Assembly: GCA_002478505.1 (NCBI GenBank)
Contig: DLOP01000036.1
Location: 14,366-30,241, forward strand
DNA: 15,876 nt
Source: Lachnospiraceae bacterium UBA7481
Lineage (GTDB): Bacteria; Bacillota; Clostridia; Lachnospirales; Lachnospiraceae
Reading direction: 5' to 3'
This document shows positions 1 to 7,457 of this stretch, piece by piece (position 1 is the stretch's first letter; each line of letters starts with the position of its first letter). The notes below the pieces were generated by a model. That model saw only the letters and a program-made list of their open reading frames with translations. It had not been told where the DNA came from and searched no databases. The position numbers and the translations under genes were made by a program.

Positions 1-842
1 AGGCAGCCTGTATGGCGGTAGAACGGAAAAAATATGACGAGGTCGGCGGGTTCTGCGAGGAACTTGCTGTGGCATATAATGATGTGGATATCTGCTTTTC
101 TCTATATGAAAAGGGATATTATAATCTGGTCAGAAATGATGTGATGCTGTTCCATCATGAATCTTACAGCCGGGGAAGCGACCGGGAGGCAGCGAAGGAA
201 AAAAGGCTGCTGCAGGAGAGAAAGAAGCTTTACCAACGGCATTCCAAACTGTACGGGAAAGATCCATTTTATAGCAGACATCTGGTACAGGAGCGTCTGG
301 ATGCGGATTATCATGTAGAGATGCAATATGAGCATGAGCAAAGTGACAGGTTTAGTCATAGACAGCCGATAGACTGCCTCGAAGAAACGAAGAACAGCCT
401 GTTTCGTAAACTTGCCCGGAAAGGATTATGGAATCAGTATCATTTGGACGAGGCGCGGATACGGCAGAGGGATCTCTTTGAGGAAGATTCCATGGTGTTG
501 GAATTAGAAGGCTGGTGTGCGTTGAATGACCGGGATATGGCGGAATACGAGAGGTCGCTTATGTTGATCGGGCAGGATGGTATGGCGGAGCAGCTGGAGA
601 TATTTGATAAGCTGCGCCCTGACGCGGCAGAGATACTGAAGGAGCAGCCGCATGGCGCATTGTGCGGATTTGTGGTCAGGATCAGAGTGCAGGATATACA
701 GGACGGGGAGTATCAGGTGGGATACCTGTTCTGTCCCCGTTCAGGCGGCAGACCGCTGGTTCAGTATGGGGAAAAGCTGATTCTGAAAAGCACGCCGGAA
801 CTGAAGGACAGAACTGTTTCTATCGTTAGGGAAAAGGAATAA
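1..842 (+). CDS. GT2 glycosyltransferase, C-terminal part (5' end outside window)
   Basis: The reading frame is open from the first complete codon at position 3, so the ATG at 12 is probably internal and the gene starts upstream. The first ~60 residues match the end of a GT2 (GT-A fold) catalytic domain: a DEVGG-like segment, NDVD, then HHES...SRGSD. The same order (DEVGG, NDVD, YHYES, SRGSD) closes the second domain of the large enzyme encoded at 5184-7316, so the two are paralogues. After a charged, probably helical linker, the last ~120 residues form a beta-rich region (VLELEGWC...GFVVRIRV...GEYQVGYLF) that the 5184 enzyme lacks. I cannot name this region; it may be an accessory or sugar-binding domain. 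The likely role is transfer of a sugar onto a lipid-linked wall polysaccharide at the cytoplasmic membrane face. Donor and acceptor are unknown. Confidence 0.85.
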   Translation, partial: AACMAVERKKYDEVGGFCEELAVAYNDVDICFSLYEKGYYNLVRNDVMLFHHESYSRGSDREAAKEKRLLQERKKLYQRHSKLYGKDPFYSRHLVQERLDADYHVEMQYEHEQSDRFSHRQPIDCLEETKNSLFRKLARKGLWNQYHLDEARIRQRDLFEEDSMVLELEGWCALNDRDMAEYERSLMLIGQDGMAEQLEIFDKLRPDAAEILKEQPHGALCGFVVRIRVQDIQDGEYQVGYLFCPRSGGRPLVQYGEKLILKSTPELKDRTVSIVREKE

Positions 843-1003
843 TGTATGGAATACAGAAGATGTGGTTATCGAGTGGGGGTAGATTTTGCCGAAGATTTGT
901 GCTAAAATATTCAAAAATAAAGATCATAATTGGTAAATGCGAAACAGTGAGATGGACATACCCGGCTGATGCTTTTCATAATCATAGTAAAGTAAAATAT
1001 GGT

Positions 1004-1030
1004 TTGACAGGACATAACTTGACGGGGCAT
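1004..1030 (+). repeat. Tandem 12-nt direct repeat, possible operator or -35 region
   Basis: TTGACAGGACAT (1004-1015) and TTGACGGGGCAT (1019-1030) are identical at 10 of 12 positions and lie on a 15-nt period in the leader of the zinc-ribbon gene. Each copy begins with a -35-like TTGAC. The second copy with GATAAG at 1041-1046 (16-nt spacer) could form a weak promoter. A regulator site is equally possible. The repeat is seen directly; its role is inferred. Confidence 0.4.
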
Positions 1031-1089
1031 GTTTTTGCAGGATAAGGCTGCGCAATTAACTGAAAAAAGATAAGAGGAGAATTGAAAAC

Positions 1090-2028
1090 ATGGCGGGAAT
1101 TATGGATAAGATACTGGCGGATGGGAATATGACCAGAACGCCGTATATGGTATGCGGTATGTATAAGGGATATTATGTGACGGTACATATGAATCAGGGA
1201 TTTCTGATCCGCATCAATTACAAGCTTGCGGAAAATATGGATCTGAACAGCTTTAAGAACAGGGCGTATGGCGTCTTGAACCAGTTAAAGATTGCAGAAA
1301 AAAAGGTTTCCCAAACAAATGTCACGGATCATGTGGTCGAGGTGAGGCTGATGCCGGCTAATCTTGCGAAGAACACAATACCGATGATCGATTCGGTGAT
1401 AAATCATCTGATAGGATTTCTACAGGCGGAAGGAGCGGGTACCGGATGCCAGCTGTGTGGTGCCGAATATGATGTCAGCAGCTATGAAGTCAATGGCGCT
1501 CCGCATTTTCTCTGCTCTGCCTGCGCAAGGCAGTCGATGAATCAGATGGAGGCGGAACGCCAGAGCAAATTAAGCGTTGACTCCAATCTGCCATTGGGCA
1601 TTATTGGGGCACTGATCGGTTCTCTGCTCGGCGTTGCTTTGTGGGTACTTATCTATCAGATAGGTGTAATTGCGGGTCTGGCGGGAATAGCCATATTTTT
1701 GGGTGCAATGAAAGGATATTCCATACTTGGAAAAAATGTGGACAGAAAGGGCGTGGTGGTATGTATTCTGATCACCATCGTTATGGTCTTTCTGGCAAAT
1801 GAGTTTTCTATACGTCTGGCGATGTATTTTTATGCTGCAAAAGCACAGCATATGTCATTTGCGGAGATCAACAGAAATTGGTCAATATTTATGAGTAATG
1901 ACGACTTTAAGTTGGCATATATAAAGGATCTGGGCATGGGATATTGTCTGTCGGCTTTTGCAGTTTTTGTCACCGCAAAACAGGCGTTTAGGAATGCCAG
2001 CGGCAGCTACACCATGAATAAAATGTAA
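1090..2028 (+). CDS. Membrane protein with four-cysteine zinc ribbon
   Basis: The 312-residue protein has a soluble N-terminal region (about 1-115), then a treble-clef or ribbon-like CxxC...CxxC pair (Cys120, Cys123, Cys142, Cys145) that should bind one zinc ion. Hydrophobic segments follow at about 169-210 (probably two helices with glycine-rich turns), 221-246 and 282-298. No signal peptide is visible, so the ribbon is probably cytosolic and tethered to the membrane. The start is supported by AGGAGA about ten bases upstream of the ATG. It is separated from the preceding glycosyltransferase by 247 nt and is followed by a hairpin, so it looks monocistronic. I do not recognise a named family. 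Function is unknown; a membrane sensor or scaffold is only a guess from the architecture. Confidence 0.85.
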   Translation: MAGIMDKILADGNMTRTPYMVCGMYKGYYVTVHMNQGFLIRINYKLAENMDLNSFKNRAYGVLNQLKIAEKKVSQTNVTDHVVEVRLMPANLAKNTIPMIDSVINHLIGFLQAEGAGTGCQLCGAEYDVSSYEVNGAPHFLCSACARQSMNQMEAERQSKLSVDSNLPLGIIGALIGSLLGVALWVLIYQIGVIAGLAGIAIFLGAMKGYSILGKNVDRKGVVVCILITIVMVFLANEFSIRLAMYFYAAKAQHMSFAEINRNWSIFMSNDDFKLAYIKDLGMGYCLSAFAVFVTAKQAFRNASGSYTMNKM

Positions 2029-2098
2029 ATACGGACATTGTGATGCGGTGAAAGAACGGCGCAGAAACAAAGGCAGGATAAGCATAATGAAAATATGT

Positions 2099-2127
2099 AT
2101 GCGGCTATTGAAACGTAATAGCCGCAT
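2099..2127 (+). terminator. Probable intrinsic terminator after the zinc-ribbon gene
   Basis: ATGCGGCTATT (2099-2109) pairs perfectly with AATAGCCGCAT (2117-2127) around a seven-base loop. A T-rich but interrupted tract (TTATTAT) follows, so termination may be moderate. It sits 70 nt after the stop of the zinc-ribbon gene and before the sigma factor gene, separating the two units. Confidence 0.6.
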
Positions 2128-2217
2128 TTATTATGGGATAAAATAATTTTAAAAATTTTAAAATAAATGAAGGATTTCAAAAGTATGATTCGTTATATAT
2201 TGTGAGAAGAGGAAAGC

Positions 2218-2223
2218 GGGAGG
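2218..2223 (+). promoter_or_regulatory. Ribosome binding site fixing the GTG start of the sigma gene
   Basis: GGGAGG lies eight bases before GTG at 2232. The upstream in-frame GTG at 2202 has no Shine-Dalgarno match, only AT-rich sequence. This favours translation from 2232 and a 185-residue sigma factor. Confidence 0.7.
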
Positions 2224-2231
2224 AAACGGAT

Positions 2232-2789
2232 GTGGATTCCAATGAGCGTCTGACGCAGATGATTGAGAAGTATCAGCATCTGATATTTTCTGTCTGTGTG
2301 AAGATGACGCAGGATTACTTTGCGGCAGAAGATCTGGCACAGGATACCTTCTTAGCAGCGTTTCGTCATTTGGATCGATTTGACGGAACGAATGAAAAAG
2401 CGTGGCTGTGCCGTATTGCATCAAATAAGTGCATTGATTATATGAAACAGGCGGAGCGAAGAAGCGTCCCTTCCACCGAAGAGATGCTGGATATGCAGCC
2501 TTCCGATGATAGTGAGCCGGAAAAAGCATATTTGGAAAAGGACGCCTATCATGAATTGAAGATAAGATGCGGCAGTCTGTCGCCGCCTTATGACGGGATC
2601 GCCATTATGTTTTTTATAGAAGGAAAGAAGGCGGCGGAGATCGCCGGATTGACCGGTAAGAATATTAAGACGGTCCAGACGCAGATCTATCGTGCCAGAG
2701 CCATGCTGAGAGAACAATATACAGATTCAGGAAACCGTGGGAACGGTGGGGGATCTATGGGGCACAGAGCTTCCATGGATTCCGGGTAG
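2232..2789 (+). CDS. ECF-type RNA polymerase sigma-70 factor
   Basis: The 185-residue length and two-domain layout match ECF sigma factors. Region 2 (about residues 8-75) carries YFAAEDLAQDTFLAAF...W..RIASNKCIDYMK, the core-binding and -10-recognition segment. Region 4 (about 115-163) ends in the helix-turn-helix EIAGLTGKNIKTVQTQIYRARAMLRE that reads the -35 element. A glycine/serine-rich tail of about 20 residues (NRGNGGGSMGHRASMDSG) follows and is atypical. I chose GTG 2232 because of its ribosome site; GTG 2202 would add ten charged residues. The next gene, 21 nt downstream, encodes a membrane-anchored anti-sigma-like protein, the usual ECF arrangement. The sigma factor is probably held at the membrane until an envelope signal arrives. 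Its regulon is unknown, and I found no convincing ECF-type autoregulatory promoter by eye. Confidence 0.92.
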   Translation: MDSNERLTQMIEKYQHLIFSVCVKMTQDYFAAEDLAQDTFLAAFRHLDRFDGTNEKAWLCRIASNKCIDYMKQAERRSVPSTEEMLDMQPSDDSEPEKAYLEKDAYHELKIRCGSLSPPYDGIAIMFFIEGKKAAEIAGLTGKNIKTVQTQIYRARAMLREQYTDSGNRGNGGGSMGHRASMDSG

Positions 2790-2810
2790 AAAGATGGAAA
2801 GGAGAGCAGT

Positions 2811-3365
2811 ATGGAATGGGAATATCTTAGTGATGAAGAATTGGATCAGATGATAAAAGACATAGAAGCGGAACCACTTTGTCAGGCACCGGAATATTTA
2901 AAACCCATGATCCTTGATAAAGCAAAAGCATATGACAGGAGCGCTCAAAAGACATCCACAGGGATGCAGTTATTTACCTACAGCATTAAGATCATGGCGG
3001 CAGCTGCGGCTGCGGTTATTTTGATTCTTACCCTACCGGTGATGGATAAAGCACAGTCGTTGGACTATATGGAAAAGTCCACGCAGGCGGAACTGGAACG
3101 GATGCGTGACAGAGCGGCGGATAGAGAACAGGCGCAGATTCAGGACAGGACAGAGACCATAAACAGAGTCAATGCCCGGCGTGCCATGGAGGAGGAACTG
3201 GATGCATTGACAAGGCAGGGTCTCGGGAAATCTTTTTTTAGCATCAGTTGGCTGGAGGAGCCGAGAGAGGAAGGAGCAGAACAGAACGCTGACGATTCCG
3301 GTAAGGAAAGTACGAACGAAGCCGGAAATGACATTCAGCATTGGTTTCATGAAATAATTAAATAA
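2811..3365 (+). CDS. Single-pass membrane anti-sigma-like protein (no zinc motif)
   Basis: The 184-residue protein opens with an acidic helical region (LSDEELDQMIKDIEAEPLCQAPEYLK), has one transmembrane helix at about 58-78 with a run of six alanines, and then an extracytoplasmic region. That region contains a charged, probably coiled-coil stretch (about 86-135) and a polar Glu/Asn-rich tail. The topology (cytosolic N-terminus, one helix, outside C-terminus) and position just after an ECF sigma gene argue for an anti-sigma factor. The HxxxCxxC motif of zinc-binding anti-sigma factors is absent; the only cysteine in the N-terminal region is Cys24. AAAGGAGAG precedes the ATG. The sigma interaction is inferred from context, not from a diagnostic motif. 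Confidence 0.75.
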   Translation: MEWEYLSDEELDQMIKDIEAEPLCQAPEYLKPMILDKAKAYDRSAQKTSTGMQLFTYSIKIMAAAAAAVILILTLPVMDKAQSLDYMEKSTQAELERMRDRAADREQAQIQDRTETINRVNARRAMEEELDALTRQGLGKSFFSISWLEEPREEGAEQNADDSGKESTNEAGNDIQHWFHEIIK

Positions 3366-3394
3366 TTTAGAAATCAAAAGGAGGATTAAATAAT

Positions 3395-3934
3395 ATGACT
3401 AAAAAGAAAAACAAATTTTTAACTTTTATATTTTCGTTGCTGCCGGGAGCAGGAGAGATGTATATGGGATTTATGAAAATGGGCGTCAGTCTGATGAGCT
3501 GCTTTTTTCTGACATTGATGATGGCTTCTATGGGAGTGTATGATCTTATGATCTTGATTGCCACGATAGTGTGGTTTTACAGCTTTTTTCACGTACACAA
3601 TCTTGCCGGACTGCCGGATGAAGCATTTTTTGAGGTAAAGGATGCATATCTGCTTCCATTTGCAGGAAAGGAAGATGAAAAAATGATGATTACAGGGACA
3701 TACCGTAAAGTGGCAGCGGTCATATTGATCTTAATAGGTATCAGCGGACTTTTAAAGGCATTTTATTATGGTGCAGCGAAATATTTTCCGCAGGCGGTTC
3801 GTGTGCTTCTGAATGACTTTATTTTTTACTATCTTCCAAGAGTTGCGTTTAGCATTGCAGTCATTGTCCTCGGCATCTATATGATCCGTGGAAAGAAGAA
3901 GCAGCTGGATGATGGGAGCGTACAAGGTCAGTAG
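3395..3934 (+). CDS. TM2-like multi-pass membrane protein
   Basis: The N-terminus (FLTFIFSLLPGAGEMYMGFMKMGVSLM) has the proline-glycine-rich signature of TM2-domain proteins, a short helix followed by LPGxGxxYxG and a second helix. Further hydrophobic segments lie at about 50-66, 104-122 and 148-165. The 179-residue protein ends in a basic KKKQ stretch, probably cytosolic. A strong AAAAGGAGG ribosome site precedes the ATG, 29 nt after the anti-sigma-like gene, so it is probably in the same operon. TM2 proteins have no single known biochemical role. Within this cassette the protein is likely part of the envelope-stress output or sensing, which is inference from position. Confidence 0.75.
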   Translation: MTKKKNKFLTFIFSLLPGAGEMYMGFMKMGVSLMSCFFLTLMMASMGVYDLMILIATIVWFYSFFHVHNLAGLPDEAFFEVKDAYLLPFAGKEDEKMMITGTYRKVAAVILILIGISGLLKAFYYGAAKYFPQAVRVLLNDFIFYYLPRVAFSIAVIVLGIYMIRGKKKQLDDGSVQGQ

Positions 3935-3959
3935 CAAATAAAATCTTTGGAGGTTAACT

Positions 3960-4259
3960 ATGAAAAAGATTCATCGGATCGGGACAATTACATTTGGCGT
4001 GACTTTGGTAACTGCTGGACTGTTATTTTTGGCGCATACCTTTCTGCCGGAGCTGGAATATATCATGATTTTCCGGTTTTGGCCCTGTATATTTATTATG
4101 TTAGGACTGGAGATCCTGTGGGGCAGTAGGAAGGATGAAGCAGAATTCAAATATGATGTGGCTGCAATCATTCTCATGCTTGTTCTGATATTTTTTGCCA
4201 TGGGAATGGGATTTGTAGAGGTTCTGTTGGAGCATTGGGAAGCGTTTCGTTATTGGTAA
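3960..4259 (+). CDS. Small LiaI/LiaF-like (DUF5668-type) membrane protein
   Basis: This 99-residue protein is almost entirely membrane-embedded, with helices at about 7-27, 34-53 and 67-87. The segment FRFWPCIFIMLGLEIL matches the WPxxxIxxGxxxL pattern typical of the LiaI/LiaF-like transmembrane region. Proteins of that type often accompany envelope-stress regulators in Firmicutes. TTGGAGG lies just upstream of the ATG, 25 nt after the TM2-like gene, so it looks like the last gene of the sigma cassette. No catalytic residues are seen. The family call rests on one short motif plus context. Confidence 0.7.
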   Translation: MKKIHRIGTITFGVTLVTAGLLFLAHTFLPELEYIMIFRFWPCIFIMLGLEILWGSRKDEAEFKYDVAAIILMLVLIFFAMGMGFVEVLLEHWEAFRYW

Positions 4260-4268
4260 GTTCATAAA

Positions 4269-4297
4269 TTTTTAACATAATGGAAGCAATTTATAAA
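4269..4297 (+). promoter_or_regulatory. Weak candidate promoter for the alarmone synthetase gene
   Basis: TATAAA at 4292-4297 is a good -10 element, but the -35 at 17-nt spacing is only TTTTTA (4269-4274). A transcript from here would begin around 4304 and carry the GC-rich hairpin at 4322-4341 in its leader. The region is AT-rich, so chance matches are likely. Confidence 0.3.
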
Positions 4298-4321
4298 CAT
4301 TTCTATTTTATGATATCTGTG

Positions 4322-4341
4322 GCGCCGCATAAAGGCGGCGC
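4322..4341 (+). other. GC-rich leader hairpin upstream of alarmone synthetase
   Basis: GCGCCGC (4322-4328) pairs perfectly with GCGGCGC (4335-4341) around a six-base loop. No T tract follows, so it is not a standard intrinsic terminator. It ends 56 nt before the chosen start codon, suggesting an mRNA leader structure or processing site, or a degenerate terminator for the sigma cassette. Confidence 0.5.
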
Positions 4342-4386
4342 ACATCATGGCGTACGTGTCAGAATATTGGAAAGTACGGTTAAAAT

Positions 4387-4391
4387 GGAGG
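4387..4391 (+). promoter_or_regulatory. Ribosome binding site fixing the alarmone synthetase start
   Basis: GGAGG lies six bases before ATG 4398. The longer in-frame ATG at 4347 lacks such a site and would overlap sequence next to the leader hairpin. Confidence 0.7.
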
Positions 4392-4397
4392 AACATT

Positions 4398-5150
4398 ATG
4401 GAAGAAAATCTGTTCGGATTGGAGATATCAGATAATAACCCGGCGGTCAATGCGCTATTTCATCAGGCCATGCGTTTTGCAGGATCGGTTGTAGATTATA
4501 AAGAGCTGATGATGATGTATGCCTGTGCGATTCAGGAGATCAGGACAAAACTGGAAATACTCGATACGGAATATAATGTGCGTTACAGACGCAACCCGAT
4601 CACATCTATCACCTCCCGTCTGAAGAAGTCGTCCAGTATCATGGAAAAGCTGATGCGGAAGAATCAGGGACTTACGCTGCAAAGTATTGAAGAATATGTC
4701 CATGACGTAGCAGGAATCCGTGTGGTCTGCCCATACATTGATGATATCTATACGATTGCAGAAGCACTGTTGAAACAGGATGATATCACGCTGGTGGAAC
4801 GGAAGGATTATATCGAGAATCCCAAGCCAAACGGATACCGAAGTCTTCATCTGATCGTCAAGGTGCCTGTGTTTTTTTCGGAGCAGCGCAAGGAGATGGC
4901 TGTGGAAATACAGATCCGGACCATTGCCATGGATTTCTGGGCGAGTTTGGAGCATCAGATGAAATATAAGCAGGAGATCCCGAACCAGCAGGAGATCGTT
5001 GATAAACTGGCAGAGTGTGCAGAGGTCATATCCCGGACGGATCAGGAGATGTTGGAGATCCGCAGGCAAATTGATGCATCCTCAGATCCGCAGACAGAAG
5101 AGGATATTCTTTTGGAAAAGATCCGCAAGCTGGATATTAATATCATGTAA
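4398..5150 (+). CDS. Small alarmone synthetase, RelP/RelQ-type GTP pyrophosphokinase
   Basis: From ATG 4398 the product has 250 residues. It carries a RelA/SpoT synthetase domain but no HD hydrolase and no TGS or ACT regulatory domains, the architecture of small alarmone synthetases. Visible motifs are SRLKKSSSIMEKL (73-85, ATP-side basic residues), HDVAGIRVV (102-110, with the magnesium-binding aspartate), NPKPNGYRSLH (141-151, the GTP-binding loop with its stacking tyrosine) and VEIQIRT (169-175, catalytic glutamate), then a conserved W...H...K segment. The enzyme transfers pyrophosphate from ATP to GDP or GTP, making ppGpp or pppGpp in the cytosol. A charged C-terminal helix follows, as in oligomeric RelQ-like enzymes. 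It lies 138 nt after the sigma cassette and only 33 nt before a glycosyltransferase gene, so co-transcription with the latter is plausible. Confidence 0.93.
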   Translation: MEENLFGLEISDNNPAVNALFHQAMRFAGSVVDYKELMMMYACAIQEIRTKLEILDTEYNVRYRRNPITSITSRLKKSSSIMEKLMRKNQGLTLQSIEEYVHDVAGIRVVCPYIDDIYTIAEALLKQDDITLVERKDYIENPKPNGYRSLHLIVKVPVFFSEQRKEMAVEIQIRTIAMDFWASLEHQMKYKQEIPNQQEIVDKLAECAEVISRTDQEMLEIRRQIDASSDPQTEEDILLEKIRKLDINIM

Positions 5151-5183
5151 GCTGAAGTCTTAGAGGATTTTATATTTTCCGTT

Positions 5184-7316
5184 ATGTCATACCATGCAGG
5201 CGGAAAGTTAAAATCCTTGTTTAATTTTGTTGTGGATTTGATGCGAAGAGGTTATAATATCATTAAAGACTGGCGTGATAACCGCAAGATAAATGAAAGC
5301 AGCATCGAGGAATCTGGATTGATGGAAGAAAAGAAAATGCTTCCCGAGAATATGGAAGACTGGGGAATCGAAGAATATAAAGCAGCATATAAACTGGAAA
5401 AAAAGAAAAGTGTCGTATTGTCCGGCAGGCTGGCGGACGCCATAGCGCAAGCGGAAGAAAAAGACAGGCAGATCAAGCGGATCAAAAATAATCCGCTCTG
5501 GAAGGCAAGCAAACCGCTGCGCGTCATGATGCATTGGGGGATCCGGCAAAAGAACAGGATCGGCAATCTTGGCGGTCCGAGAGGGATTGCCCGAAAAGCC
5601 AAGTCAAAGAAGATCGAGCTTGCGGCAAGAAAGCAGCATGGGACAGCAAGTTTTCCGTCACCGGAGGAAGCGGCAAGGCAGAGAGAGACTGTTTTCTCCA
5701 AAGATGTGACTTTTTCTATTCTGGTGCCGCTGTACAATACGCCGGAGCAGTTTTTACGTGATATGATCGAGTCCGTGAAGGCGCAGACTTATGAGAAATG
5801 GGAACTCTGTCTGGCGGACGGTTCCGATGGGGAGAATGTTTTTGTGGGGGAGATCTGCCGGAACTACGCGGCGGAGGATCAGCGTATCAAATACCGCAAA
5901 TTGGAGAATAATCTGGGAATCGCAGGCAATACCAACGAATGCTGCGCAATGGCGACAGGCAGTTATATCGGTCTGTTTGATCATGACGATGTGCTGCATC
6001 CGTCTGTGTTATACTACTATATGCAGGCAATCTGTGAAAAGGATGCCGATTATATCTACTGCGATGAATGTACATTTCACGGCAGTTCCATTGACAATAT
6101 GATCACGCTTCATTTTAAACCGGATTATTCTCCGGATAATCTCTGTGCCAATAATTATATCTGTCATTTCTCGGTATTTTCCAGAGAACTATTGGATTCT
6201 ACAGAGCTGTTCCGTTCACAGTATGACGGCAGCCAGGATCACGATATGATCCTGAGACTGACTGCGCGGGCAAAGCATATCGTCCACATACCGAAACTTT
6301 TATATTACTGGCGTTCCCATAAGGGCAGTGTTGCCTCTGATATTAACGCCAAATCTTATGCCATCGACGCCGCTAAGCGGGCAGTGGCGGATTATCTGAC
6401 CAATAAGGGCTATGAATATTTTGAGATCTCATCCACCAGAGCCTTTGAGACGATCTTCAGGATCAAATATCCTATCTTATCGGACGATAAGATTTCTATT
6501 ATCATACCTAATAAAGATCATAAAGCAGATCTAGAGCGGTGTATCCAATCGATCTTAGAAAGATCCACATATGCTGATTATGAAATCATTGTTGTGGAGA
6601 ATAATAGTGTGGAGCCGGAAATCTTCGCTTATTATAAGGAACTTGAGGCGCATCCGAGGATCAGGGTGGTTACTTATGAAGGGGAATTTAATTATGCCAA
6701 AATCAATCATTTTGGCGCTGGATACGCAACAGGAAAATATCTTCTTTTGCTAAATAATGATACCCAGGTGATCACCGTCAACTGGATGGAGGAGCTTTTG
6801 ATGTACGCGCAGCGCAGCGATGTGGGCGCGGTGGGTGCAAAACTATATTATCCGGATGATACGATCCAGCATGCGGGCGTTGTCTTAGGACTCGGCGTCC
6901 ACAGGACGGCAGGACATACCCATTACCGGGTAGGAAAGGACAACCTTGGTTATATGGGCAGGCTTTGCTACGCACAGGATGTTACGGCAGTGACAGGCGC
7001 TTGCCTGATGGTCAGAAAATCCTTGTGGGATGAAGTCGGCGGATTGGACGAGACCTTTGCCGTTGCGTTAAACGATGTAGATTTCTGTCTGAAACTCAGA
7101 AAGATGGGACTTTGGAATATCTGGACGCCATTTGCGGAATTATATCATTATGAGTCCAATTCCAGAGGCTCCGACCTTTCCGGGGAAGGCGCAAAACGAT
7201 ATGAAAAGGAGTGCGAGCTTTTCCGCCAGCGTTGGGGCGAACTGATCGATCAGGGCGATCCTTTCTATAATGTGAATTTTTCGTTGGACCGGAGCGACTA
7301 CTCCTTGAAATCATAG
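5184..7316 (+). CDS. Tandem-domain GT2 glycosyltransferase
   Basis: The 710-residue protein has a charged helical N-terminal region (about 1-170) and two consecutive GT-A fold domains. Domain 1 (about 176-420) opens with FSILVPLYNTPEQFL and has the metal-binding DHDD at 266-269 and SQDHDMILRL near 350-359. Domain 2 (about 436-690) opens with ISIIIPNKDHKADLERCI and has NND at 524-526, a TGACLMVRK segment, NDVD near 630-633 and HYES...SRGSD. Both domains look intact, so one protein may add two sugars of a repeat unit. No transmembrane helix is obvious. The ATG at 5184 has only a distant AGAGGA; ATG 5322 (residue 47), preceded by GAGGAA at nine bases, is a serious alternative start. The paralogous C-terminal domain is encoded at the window's left edge. 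Donor sugars cannot be read from the sequence. Confidence 0.92.
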   Translation: MSYHAGGKLKSLFNFVVDLMRRGYNIIKDWRDNRKINESSIEESGLMEEKKMLPENMEDWGIEEYKAAYKLEKKKSVVLSGRLADAIAQAEEKDRQIKRIKNNPLWKASKPLRVMMHWGIRQKNRIGNLGGPRGIARKAKSKKIELAARKQHGTASFPSPEEAARQRETVFSKDVTFSILVPLYNTPEQFLRDMIESVKAQTYEKWELCLADGSDGENVFVGEICRNYAAEDQRIKYRKLENNLGIAGNTNECCAMATGSYIGLFDHDDVLHPSVLYYYMQAICEKDADYIYCDECTFHGSSIDNMITLHFKPDYSPDNLCANNYICHFSVFSRELLDSTELFRSQYDGSQDHDMILRLTARAKHIVHIPKLLYYWRSHKGSVASDINAKSYAIDAAKRAVADYLTNKGYEYFEISSTRAFETIFRIKYPILSDDKISIIIPNKDHKADLERCIQSILERSTYADYEIIVVENNSVEPEIFAYYKELEAHPRIRVVTYEGEFNYAKINHFGAGYATGKYLLLLNNDTQVITVNWMEELLMYAQRSDVGAVGAKLYYPDDTIQHAGVVLGLGVHRTAGHTHYRVGKDNLGYMGRLCYAQDVTAVTGACLMVRKSLWDEVGGLDETFAVALNDVDFCLKLRKMGLWNIWTPFAELYHYESNSRGSDLSGEGAKRYEKECELFRQRWGELIDQGDPFYNVNFSLDRSDYSLKS

Positions 7317-7457
7317 CAAATATGTAGTAAAATATCTGCATATAATCTCTTGGATAATTTTACCAAAACTACGATAACTGAAATTTTCTATGATTAAATT
7401 TTTAAAATATAAAAAAATATATAAAAACATTAAAAATATATTAAAACATTCTTATGA

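Noticed and set aside
842..1045. 67-codon + strand ORF overlapping the stop of the first glycosyltransferase
   Set aside because: No recognisable domain and an unlike-protein composition. Its end encodes the TTGAC-type direct repeat, which looks like regulatory DNA. The AGGGA-like sequence before it is part of the upstream coding region.
2202..2231. Upstream GTG start extending the sigma factor by ten residues
   Set aside because: No Shine-Dalgarno sequence before 2202, whereas GTG 2232 has GGGAGG at ideal spacing.
4322..4341. Hairpin read as a terminator of the sigma cassette
   Set aside because: The stem is strong but no T tract follows, so I list it only as a leader hairpin.
4455..5069. 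204-codon - strand ORF opposite the alarmone synthetase
   Set aside because: Antisense shadow of a gene with complete catalytic motifs; the peptide is His/Leu/Ile-rich with no domain.
7321..7457. Replication origin or terminator in the very AT-rich stretch
   Set aside because: No DnaA-box cluster was recognised and no convincing stem with a T tract was found, only general AT richness.
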